Source: Bacteroidota bacterium
Lineage (GTDB): Bacteria; Bacteroidota; Bacteroidia; Chitinophagales; BACL12
Assembly (NCBI GenBank): GCA_016715425.1
Contig: JADKAC010000002.1
Location: 433,501-497,500, forward strand
Length of the DNA: 64,000 bases
Direction: 5' to 3'
Below are positions 1 through 7,362 of this stretch, piece after piece (positions within the stretch are counted from its first letter, which is position 1; each line of letters begins with the position of its first letter). Position numbers and translations under genes: made by a program. A model generated the notes under the pieces. The model was given only the letters and a program-made list of their open reading frames with translations. It was not told the origin of the DNA and did not search any database.

Positions 1-872
1 GAAAGTTTTAAATGTACTTTTTTACCGCTATCGGTAGTTACCTGACTGGAATATCCAAGATGATATTTCACATCGCCATCACCCATTGTAAGATCAGGAA
101 CTACGTTACCTTCAAATTCATTAAAAATATGTTCGTAGGTTTTTCCCATGATGTTTGCAAGCATATTTAAACGACCACGATGCGCCATGCAAAACACAAA
201 TTCTTCTACACCTAATTCAGCACCTTTTTGAATGATTGCATCCAGTGCCGGAATGGTAGTTTCACCACCTTCTAAACCAAACCGTTTTTGACCTACATAT
301 TTTTTTTCTAAAAACTGTTCTAATACTGTTGTTTGATTTAGCTTGCGCAGAATGCGTTTGCGCTTTTCTGTGGAGAGTTGAATATTTCTTCCTTCCTGTT
401 CAATTTTTTGCAACAGCCATTGTCTTTCTTCAGGATCCAATACATAATCAAATTCATAACCGAGAGTGCCGCAATATATTTTATGAAGCATTGCAATAAT
501 CTCTCGCAATGTTGCATGTTCTAAACCGATAAATTTAGAAGCATAAAATTTTTTATCGAGGTCAGATTCTGAAAATCCGAGTTGCTCTAATTTTAATTGT
601 GCATTTCTGTCTTTACGTGGTCGTATAGGATTTGTATCAGCAATCAAATGTCCTTTTTCACGATACGCTAAAATCAGATTATACACTTTAAATTCATCGG
701 CACTTATGCTTTGACCATTGCCATTAGAAGAAAAATTAGCTTGTGCAAAGTCAAATCCTTCAAAAAATTTGGCCCATTCCGGGTCCACCTCAAGTGGATT
801 ATTCTGGTAATTCTCATATAATTGTTCCAGGTAACCCGACTCCGCATTGCTGATATAGGAAAATTTATCCAT
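1..872 (-). CDS. sucA: 2-oxoglutarate dehydrogenase E1 component, N-terminal part (cut by window edge)
   Basis: The minus strand is open from an ATG at 872 to the window edge, giving 290 codons of a protein usually about 900-930 residues long. The N-terminus (residues 14-37, YLEQLYENYQ then PEWAKFFEGF) matches the short helical segment that starts bacterial SucA proteins. Around residues 224-240 the motif CMAHRGRLNMLAN matches the conserved MAHRGRLNVL block that opens the thiamine-diphosphate core. The enzyme decarboxylates 2-oxoglutarate in the TCA cycle, in the cytoplasm, as part of the OGDH complex. The rest of the gene, and possibly sucB, lies left of the window. The E1 identity is firm; the catalytic core cannot be inspected. 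Confidence 0.93.
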   Translation of the reverse strand, partial: MDKFSYISNAESGYLEQLYENYQNNPLEVDPEWAKFFEGFDFAQANFSSNGNGQSISADEFKVYNLILAYREKGHLIADTNPIRPRKDRNAQLKLEQLGFSESDLDKKFYASKFIGLEHATLREIIAMLHKIYCGTLGYEFDYVLDPEERQWLLQKIEQEGRNIQLSTEKRKRILRKLNQTTVLEQFLEKKYVGQKRFGLEGGETTIPALDAIIQKGAELGVEEFVFCMAHRGRLNMLANIMGKTYEHIFNEFEGNVVPDLTMGDGDVKYHLGYSSQVTTDSGKKVHLKL

Positions 873-1079
873 TTCGATTGAATTTCAGAAAATAAAACAG
901 ATTTAATTATGGTAAGTTTTTGGACTGCAAATATCGGGAGATTTTCATGGTTATCCTTGTTTTATTGGAGAATAACTGCTTTGCATGATGTAATCATAAA
1001 TTATAAGTGAATTACTTAATGCAAAATTTCTATTTTCGCTAAACGAACCGTAGATATAATACAACTGTTAGAACGCAAT

Positions 1080-1781
1080 ATGCAATTTAAAAATAGCTCG
1101 TCCACAGCAATTTTATTTTTTTCCCGCAGTGCAGAAGAGGAAGCACGGGTAAAACATTTTATTGCAGGCGATACCGCTGCATCTCAGCAAGTGGCAAATT
1201 GCATGATAAATCATTCCTTAGCAATAATCAGAAAAACAGGATTGCCGTATTATATTATTAATTCCGAATATCAAAAAGGTGAAAATTTTGGTGAACGTTA
1301 TTCAAATGCATTTGCAGATATTTTTAATTTGGGTTTTCAAAAAATTATTTCAATTGGCAACGATTGTGCATCATTGTCGCATAATGATATTATAAATGCA
1401 TCTGCACAATTAAATAACTATGATTTTGTAACCGGCCCTGATCAAAAAGGTGGTTTATATTTAATAGCAATGCATCGCAAAGATTTTAATAAAAAACGCT
1501 TTGCATTATTGCCATGGGGAACAGGGAATCTTGCTGAAGTAATTACTCGATTTTGCAATCTAAATGGTTTATCATTATTTAAAACGACCATTAAAAGAGA
1601 TATTCATACAAGAGGAGATTTAGCCTTACTATTAAATTCTCAAACGTTTTTATTCCGCCTAAAACAATTAGCAGGAAATTTACTTAACAGGTATCAAAAT
1701 GCAATTTTTAAAAATGGCATTCATTTTATTTCTGCATTACTACCCACTTCTATTTCTCTGAAGTCTCCACCTGCATTATAA
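1080..1781 (+). CDS. DUF2064 / TIGR04282-like glycosyltransferase of arsenosugar cluster, divergent copy
   Basis: A 233-residue protein related to the GT-A-like DUF2064 family, which occurs in arsenosugar loci. Recognisable blocks are FFSRSAEEEARVKHF near the N-terminus, IISIGNDCASLSHNDI (about residues 89-104) and GPDQKGGLYLIAM (about 119-131). In the sister protein at 3322-3933 the last block reads GPAKDGGYYLIGM. This copy has lost the Asp of the usual DGGYYLIG motif (it has QKGG), so it may use another substrate or be inactive. It heads a same-strand cluster with the AhpD-like gene, arsS, a second DUF2064 gene, a PiT transporter and arsM. Family membership is likely; the specific acceptor is unknown. 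Confidence 0.75.
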   Translation: MQFKNSSSTAILFFSRSAEEEARVKHFIAGDTAASQQVANCMINHSLAIIRKTGLPYYIINSEYQKGENFGERYSNAFADIFNLGFQKIISIGNDCASLSHNDIINASAQLNNYDFVTGPDQKGGLYLIAMHRKDFNKKRFALLPWGTGNLAEVITRFCNLNGLSLFKTTIKRDIHTRGDLALLLNSQTFLFRLKQLAGNLLNRYQNAIFKNGIHFISALLPTSISLKSPPAL

Positions 1782-1870
1782 TACTTGCAACTTACTGAAT
1801 TACCCAACAGCAATTACAATAATTGCTGAAATCATTTTTATACAATCACTTAAATATTAAAACTCCAATT

Positions 1871-2209
1871 ATGGAAAGAGAAAATTATTATCACGCAAAA
1901 GACTTAAAAAAATTCGGAAATATCTCAGATTGGGATAAAGAATTAGGAAAAGCATTTTTCGATTATTATGGAAAAGTATTTGAAGAAGGCGCACTCACCC
2001 AACGTGAAAAATCATTAATTGCTTTAGCAGTTGCACACGCTATTCAATGTCCGTATTGCATTGATGCTTATACAGTGGATAGTTTAGAAAAAGGTGTTGA
2101 TGAAGAACAAATGATGGAAGCGGTGCATGTTGCCGCTGCAATCCGAGGAGGCGCATCTTTAGTGCACAGCACACAAATGATGAATCGCTTTAAAGAAGTA
2201 ACAATGTAG
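1871..2209 (+). CDS. AhpD-like (carboxymuconolactone decarboxylase family) protein of arsenosugar cluster
   Basis: I start this at the ATG at 1871 (MERENYYHAK), giving 112 residues; an upstream in-frame ATG at 1823 would add 16 residues unlike the family. The fold is the all-helical AhpD/CMD type with a redox CxxC (C60-P-Y-C63) inside AHAIQCPYCIDAYT, and a conserved AAAIRGG region downstream. Proteins of this type are annotated as arsenosugar-associated peroxidase-like proteins because they recur beside ArsS and ArsM. A role in reducing or handling thiol-reactive arsenicals is plausible but is inference. It lies 57 nt upstream of arsS on the same strand. Confidence 0.82.
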   Translation: MERENYYHAKDLKKFGNISDWDKELGKAFFDYYGKVFEEGALTQREKSLIALAVAHAIQCPYCIDAYTVDSLEKGVDEEQMMEAVHVAAAIRGGASLVHSTQMMNRFKEVTM

Positions 2210-2266
2210 GTAAATGAATTACAGACGTATTAAAATTTTCTTTTTTTATTAAAAATTTCATATCGC

Positions 2267-3325
2267 ATGTCTATACAAAAATCATTGCATAAACAACATC
2301 ATAAGCTTGCAGATAATGCATATCAATTAAAAGTGCTGGATACACATGAAGTACTTACCATTGATCTCCCAAAATTTGAAAGCAAACTAAAAGAGCATCA
2401 GATATTTCCATTGACACCTGTAAGAACAGAAATTTTTCAAGTGAATGTTGGATACATGTGCAATCAAACCTGTGCGCATTGCCATGTAGATGCAGGTCCT
2501 GATCGCAAGGAAATTATGACACGAGAAACAATGCAGCAATGTATAGATGTGTTGGCTGCAACGGATATTCCCACAGTTGATTTAACTGGTGGTGCTCCAG
2601 AAATGAATCCTGATTTCAGATGGTTTGTTGAAGAAATTTCTAAGCTTAACAGGAAAATTTTAGTGCGATGTAATCTCACAATTATTCTTGCAAATAAAAA
2701 ATATCATGATCTGCCGGAATTTTTTAAACTGCACAAAGTTGAAGTGATTTCATCCTTACCTTATTACAATAAATCAAGAACGGATAGCCAACGTGGTGAT
2801 GGTGTTTTTGAAGCGAGTATTCAGGCATTACAAATGTTGAATAACATAGGTTATGGCAAACCGGATTCTGATTTAATATTAAACTTAGTGTATAATCCGG
2901 GCGGTGCATTTTTACCCGGTTCACAATTAATGTTAGAACAACAATTTAAAAAAGAGCTGAAGAAAAATTTTGATATAGAGTTTAATAGTTTGTTTTGTAT
3001 GACCAATTTGCCTATTAGTAGATATTTAGATTATCTGATTGAATCGGGCAACTATGAATCTTATATGGAAAAATTAGTGAATGCATTTAATCCCGGTGCT
3101 GCATTAAATGTAATGTGTCGCAATACAATTTCTGTTGGTTGGGAAGGAACAATTTACGATTGTGATTTTAATCAAATGTTAGGTCTTAAAGTAGATGCAA
3201 ATGCTCCTCAGCACATTAATGAATTTGATATTGAAAAGTTAAAGAATCGTCAAATCGTTTTTAATCAACATTGTTATGGATGCACTGCAGGTGCAGGTTC
3301 CAGTTGTGGAGGAGCCGTTGCATGA
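2267..3325 (+). CDS. arsS: Arsenosugar biosynthesis radical SAM protein ArsS
   Basis: A 352-residue radical SAM enzyme. The [4Fe-4S] site is C65-NQT-C69-AH-C72 (CxxxCxxC), preceded by QVNVGYM. The SAM-binding GGE-like motif appears as DLTGGAPEMNPDF about 35 residues later. The C-terminus is the Cys-rich DUF3641-type domain, with late cysteines in LNVMCRN, IYDCDFNQM and the tail CYGCTAGAGSSCGG. This architecture is the radical SAM/Cys-rich family renamed ArsS, which transfers a deoxyadenosyl group to dimethylated arsenic on the way to arsenosugars. The next gene starts inside its stop codon (ATGA at 3322-3325), so the two are translationally coupled. Family assignment is strong; the in vivo product is inferred. 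Confidence 0.92.
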   Translation: MSIQKSLHKQHHKLADNAYQLKVLDTHEVLTIDLPKFESKLKEHQIFPLTPVRTEIFQVNVGYMCNQTCAHCHVDAGPDRKEIMTRETMQQCIDVLAATDIPTVDLTGGAPEMNPDFRWFVEEISKLNRKILVRCNLTIILANKKYHDLPEFFKLHKVEVISSLPYYNKSRTDSQRGDGVFEASIQALQMLNNIGYGKPDSDLILNLVYNPGGAFLPGSQLMLEQQFKKELKKNFDIEFNSLFCMTNLPISRYLDYLIESGNYESYMEKLVNAFNPGAALNVMCRNTISVGWEGTIYDCDFNQMLGLKVDANAPQHINEFDIEKLKNRQIVFNQHCYGCTAGAGSSCGGAVA

Positions 3326-3933
3326 CACATAAGAATGCATTGATTATTATGATAAAAAATCCGGTGAAAGGGAAAGTAAAAACCCGTTTAACTAAAGACA
3401 TCGGAGAGGAACAAGCATTGTTTGTTTACAATAAATTATTGCAGCATACTTGTAAAGTTGCTTCAGAGATTCAGGTTGATCGTTTTGTTTTTTACAGTGA
3501 TATAATTGATAGAAAGGATCAGTTTATTAATGATGGATTTAAAAAATATGTGCAGTGTGATGGCGATTTAGGTGTGCGCATGGAATACGCATTTTCAATT
3601 CCATTTAAAAATGAATATCATAAAGTTGTAATGATAGGTGCAGATTGTTATGATCTCACATCATTACAAATTCAAAATGCGTTTGATGCATTAGACAACA
3701 ATGATTTTGTAATCGGGCCTGCAAAAGATGGTGGCTATTATCTGATCGGTATGAAAAAATGGAACCGTTGGATTTTTAGAGACAAACCATGGAGTACAGA
3801 AAAACTTTTAGCAGAAACAAGAAATGCTATTCAGGAAAATAACGGAAAGCTATTTTTGTTAGATCCTCTCACCGATATTGATACAATTACTGAATTAAAT
3901 AACTACCCGGAACTAACAAAACCTACCTCATAA
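3322..3933 (+). CDS. TIGR04282-family arsenosugar biosynthesis glycosyltransferase (DUF2064)
   Basis: The start is placed at the ATG overlapping the arsS stop codon (ATGA), giving 203 residues; a longer reading from 3271 would lie inside arsS. N-terminal MIKNPVKGKVKTRL matches the nucleotide-binding start of the family (K-P-x-P-G-x-x-K-T-R-L-like). The metal-binding region is MIGADCYDLT, and the GPAKDGGYYLIGM block is intact, followed by FRDKPWSTE. This is probably the active glycosyltransferase of the locus; the divergent copy at 1080-1781 lacks the DGG acid. The PiT gene follows after 6 nt, so arsS, this gene and PiT are very likely one transcript. Confidence 0.88.
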   Translation: MTHKNALIIMIKNPVKGKVKTRLTKDIGEEQALFVYNKLLQHTCKVASEIQVDRFVFYSDIIDRKDQFINDGFKKYVQCDGDLGVRMEYAFSIPFKNEYHKVVMIGADCYDLTSLQIQNAFDALDNNDFVIGPAKDGGYYLIGMKKWNRWIFRDKPWSTEKLLAETRNAIQENNGKLFLLDPLTDIDTITELNNYPELTKPTS

Positions 3934-3939
3934 TTATAT

Positions 3940-5019
3940 ATGGAAATTCTTCTAATTATTAGTGCACTATTTCTCGCATATTCAAATGGTGCAAATGATA
4001 ATTTCAAAGGAGTTTCCACATTGTTTGGAAGTGGTACAAGTAATTTTATTATTTCAATTGGCTGGGGCACTATCAGTACTTTACTCGGAAGCATATTTGC
4101 AATTTATTTAGCACATGGTCTTATGCAGAATTTTTCTGGCAAGGGATTAATTCCTGATGAATCGTTAAAGGACCCCGCTATTGCCACTGCCGTAGCTCTT
4201 GGTGCAGCAGTAACTGTTTTCTTTGCAACAAAAATTGGTCTTCCAATTTCAACAACTCATGCCATAGTTGGTGCTTTGGTAGGTGCAGGTTTTATGGCCG
4301 TTGGCAACGCATTAAATTTAAGTCAACTTACATATACTTTTTTACTTCCGCTATTAGTAAGTCCTTTTATTGCTTGTTTTGCGAGTATATTTCTCTATTT
4401 ATTATTTCGCCGATTGCGTTTGTTTTTGAAGATTGATAAAGACACACATTTTATTGCCAATCCACCAATAAAAAATGTAAATCAATTTATGGCTCCTGGA
4501 GTTTCTGTTCAACAAATTGAAGTAGAAAAATACACCGGCGATATAGTCGGTATTTCTGCACAAAAATTATTAGATGCATTTCATTTTATTTCAGCAGGTG
4601 CTGTAGGTTTTGCCCGAGGCATGAATGATGCACCAAAAATTGCAGGTTTACTATTGCTAATTCATTTTTTTAGTGTACCATTAATTATTGTACTCGTTGC
4701 TGTTGCTATGGCAATTGGAGGTTTATTACATGCAAAGAAAGTAGCTATTACTATGAGTAAGAAAATTACAAGTATGAATGCTGGTCAGGGCTTTACATCA
4801 AACTTAGTTACAGCAGTTTTAGTTTGGACAGCAAGTATTAGTGGGATGCCTGTTTCAACAACTCATGTATCTGTAGGTGGAATTTTTGGAATAGGCATAT
4901 CAAATAAAAAAGTGGATTATAAAATGGTTGGTAAGATAATAGGTTCATGGGTAATTACATTACCATTAGCCGCAATTCTTTCTGCTATAATTTATTTATG
5001 CATTCAATTTATCTTTTAA
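3940..5019 (+). CDS. Inorganic phosphate transporter, PiT family
   Basis: A 359-residue polytopic inner-membrane protein with the two PHO4 signature halves: SNGANDNFKGVSTLFG near the N-terminus (residues 12-27) and FARGMNDAPKI at about 224-234. Both carry the conserved N-D pairs of sodium or proton phosphate symporters. STTHAIVGALVG and STTHVSVGGIFG repeat the same pattern inside each half. It sits 6 nt after the glycosyltransferase and 35 nt before arsM. PiT carriers take up arsenate as a phosphate analogue, so this copy may supply arsenate to the arsenosugar pathway; that is inference. Ordinary phosphate uptake is the alternative. Confidence 0.88.
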   Translation: MEILLIISALFLAYSNGANDNFKGVSTLFGSGTSNFIISIGWGTISTLLGSIFAIYLAHGLMQNFSGKGLIPDESLKDPAIATAVALGAAVTVFFATKIGLPISTTHAIVGALVGAGFMAVGNALNLSQLTYTFLLPLLVSPFIACFASIFLYLLFRRLRLFLKIDKDTHFIANPPIKNVNQFMAPGVSVQQIEVEKYTGDIVGISAQKLLDAFHFISAGAVGFARGMNDAPKIAGLLLLIHFFSVPLIIVLVAVAMAIGGLLHAKKVAITMSKKITSMNAGQGFTSNLVTAVLVWTASISGMPVSTTHVSVGGIFGIGISNKKVDYKMVGKIIGSWVITLPLAAILSAIIYLCIQFIF

Positions 5020-5054
5020 TCAATTTAAAATACTTTTATTTAAATACATTCAAA

Positions 5055-6029
5055 ATGTCAACAACATATTTAGAAACCACAAGAAATGTTTACAAAGAAG
5101 CAGCCGAAAATCCACAGAAAGGATTGTGTTGCACAACAACACCAGTATGGCAATTGCCGGAATTAGTGATTCCTCAAAAAATGCTCGAAATGAATTATGG
5201 ATGTGGCAGCACGGTAAATCCAAGAGATTTAATAAATAATCCAACAATCATGTATGTAGGTGTTGGAGGCGGAATGGAGTTACTACAATTTGCTTATTTC
5301 AATCGCAAAAATGGTGGCGTGATAGGAATAGATGTAGTAGAAGAAATGCTTTCTGTTTGCGATGAAAATTTAATTGAAGCAGAAAAACTCAATCCATGGT
5401 TTAAACGTGAATTTGTTGAATTGCGAAAAGGAGATGCATTTAAATTACCCGTTGTAGAAAATTCAATAGATATCGCAGCACAAAATTGTTTGTTCAATAT
5501 TTTTACTGATATGGATTTAAATAAAGCGTTGGGAGAAATGTACCGAGTATTAAAAAAACATGGCAGATTAGTAATGAGTGATCCAATCTGTGAGCAGTCA
5601 ATACCAAATAATTTGCGTGACGATGAAAAACTAAGGGCCTTATGTTTAAGTGGTTCTTTGCCATTGAATGAATATATTAATCGAATCACATCTATTGGAT
5701 TTGGAACAATTGAAGTGCGAGCTAAAAGACCTTATCGCATTCTTGATCCTGGCCATTATAATACACCTGAATTAATTTATATTGAGAGTGCAGAAATTTG
5801 CGCTATAAAAGATCCAATGCTAAATGACGGCCCCTGTGTTTTTACAGGTAAAACAGCAATTTATTTTGGTGATGCAGATTATTTTGACGACAAGAAAGGA
5901 CACATCTTAATGCCAAATCAACCATTATCTATTTGTGATAAAACTGCCTTGCAATTTCAAACTTTGGATCGAAAAGATATTTTCATTTCAGAATCTACAT
6001 GGTTCTATGACGGTGGTGGTGGTTGTTAA
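5055..6029 (+). CDS. arsM: Arsenosugar biosynthesis arsenite methyltransferase ArsM
   Basis: The ATG at 5055 gives 324 residues (MSTTYLETTRNVYKEAAENP); the open frame upstream from 4947 lies inside the PiT gene. Three cysteine sites expected for As(III) binding are visible: C25-C26 in GLCCTTTP, C50 in NYGCGST, and C139-type NCLFNIF. The SAM-binding glycine loop is YVGVGGGMELL (residues 67-77), and GIDVVEEML follows as the acidic strand-2 end. A C-terminal extension of about 100 residues ends in GGGGC. ArsM methylates arsenite using SAM. Its position behind arsS and PiT identifies it as the pathway's first enzyme rather than a stand-alone detoxification gene. Confidence 0.92.
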   Translation: MSTTYLETTRNVYKEAAENPQKGLCCTTTPVWQLPELVIPQKMLEMNYGCGSTVNPRDLINNPTIMYVGVGGGMELLQFAYFNRKNGGVIGIDVVEEMLSVCDENLIEAEKLNPWFKREFVELRKGDAFKLPVVENSIDIAAQNCLFNIFTDMDLNKALGEMYRVLKKHGRLVMSDPICEQSIPNNLRDDEKLRALCLSGSLPLNEYINRITSIGFGTIEVRAKRPYRILDPGHYNTPELIYIESAEICAIKDPMLNDGPCVFTGKTAIYFGDADYFDDKKGHILMPNQPLSICDKTALQFQTLDRKDIFISESTWFYDGGGGC

Positions 6030-6082
6030 TATTTACCAATTTGAATTGCACATCTTAACTTCGGCCTTCAATTAATTATGCA

Positions 6083-7195
6083 TTGAATAAAGGAGTATTT
6101 ACTTATCGAAATATTTTAAGTGCTATTGGCATTGCTTTCGGCATCTGGTTTATTTGGAATTTTTATGTCATCATCAGTTATTTTTTAATGGCTGCGGTGG
6201 TTTCACTTTTGGGAAAGCGCATTGTAAGACTATTAGATAAAATACATTTTGGAAAATATAAATTACCAAGATGGCTTTCTGCTTTATTTGCATTGGCAGT
6301 TATTATTGCAGGTATCGTTGGAATACAAATGCTTTTTATACCACTTATTATTGAACAGGCGCAAGTAATTGGAAGTATAGACACACAAGAAGTTGCTGCC
6401 GGTTTAGGTCCCTGGTTTCATCAACTTGAAGATTTTATTTTGCAATTTCAAAATAATCCTGACACCACTTATACCTCCTTAATAGATATGTTGTCTGCAC
6501 AACTTAATGCTTGGATAACCATGACTTCAGTATCAAATATTTTTAGCAACATCTTAGTAAGTCTGGGAAGTATTATTACGGCAATATTCTCTGTCGCCTT
6601 TATATCTTTTTTCTTTTTGAGTGATGATAAATTATTTTCTAAGATTCTAATCGGTATTACACCCACTCGTTTTGAAGAAAAAGCAATTCGCATAATGAAC
6701 CGCAGCGAAAAAACATTAACCCGTTATTTTACAGGACTTATTATACAATCCACAATAGTTTTTATATTAATTATTATAGGATTTTCGATTGCCGGATATA
6801 AATACGCAATGCTTATAGCCTTCTTTTGTGCTATTGTAAATATCATTCCTTATCTGGGTCCGATTATAGGAACCCTGTTTGCTTTGCTTGTCACCACCAC
6901 CAGTCAATTTGCGACGAATCCAGATGCCAATTTGGGGGGTATAATTGTTACAATTGTGGCAATTTGCCAAGGTGTTCAATTGATTGATAATTATATTTCT
7001 CAACCATTAATTTTTTCAAATAGTCTAAATACACACCCTCTGGAAATATTTACCATCGTACTTATTTTCGGATCCATGGCAGGTATCATTGGGATGATAA
7101 TAGCAGTGCCTGCTTACATTTTCATACGAATTATTGCCCGTGAATTTTTCAGCGAAATTAAAATTGTTAAGAATTTAACACAGGGCATGGAATAA
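6083..7195 (+). CDS. AI-2E family transporter / putative permease
   Basis: A 370-residue membrane protein read from a TTG at 6083, because no in-frame ATG exists near the start (the ATG at 6078 is in another frame). The layout is typical of the AI-2E/YdiK/PerM family: paired N-terminal helices, a long soluble stretch around residues 75-155, and a hydrophobic C-terminal half with IIPYLGPIIG and LIFGSMAGIIGMIIAVPAY. It begins 53 nt after arsM on the same strand, so cotranscription with the arsenosugar genes is possible. Substrates of this family are poorly defined (quorum signal export, cation antiport). An arsenosugar export role would be speculation. Confidence 0.85.
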   Translation: MNKGVFTYRNILSAIGIAFGIWFIWNFYVIISYFLMAAVVSLLGKRIVRLLDKIHFGKYKLPRWLSALFALAVIIAGIVGIQMLFIPLIIEQAQVIGSIDTQEVAAGLGPWFHQLEDFILQFQNNPDTTYTSLIDMLSAQLNAWITMTSVSNIFSNILVSLGSIITAIFSVAFISFFFLSDDKLFSKILIGITPTRFEEKAIRIMNRSEKTLTRYFTGLIIQSTIVFILIIIGFSIAGYKYAMLIAFFCAIVNIIPYLGPIIGTLFALLVTTTSQFATNPDANLGGIIVTIVAICQGVQLIDNYISQPLIFSNSLNTHPLEIFTIVLIFGSMAGIIGMIIAVPAYIFIRIIAREFFSEIKIVKNLTQGME

Positions 7196-7212
7196 ATGTG
7201 AATAAGAAAAAA

Positions 7213-7220
7213 TACATTTG
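7213..7220 (+). promoter_or_regulatory. Possible -7 box (TACATTTG)
   Basis: TACATTTG matches the Bacteroidota -7 consensus TAnnTTTG. It lies in the 167-nt gap before the metalloprotease gene and would give a leader of about 135 nt. I do not find a good TTG -33 element at the right distance, so this is weak. Confidence 0.3.
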
Positions 7221-7362
7221 CACGGCTGCAAATATATTTGCCGCCTTCTCCTCGTCACACCACACAAATTTAAGAGAGTACCCAAATTAAGTAAGACTAT
7301 AGTTTTACAAAACCTTATTGGACACACGCACAATATTGCTTAACCCTAAATATTGATTAATT

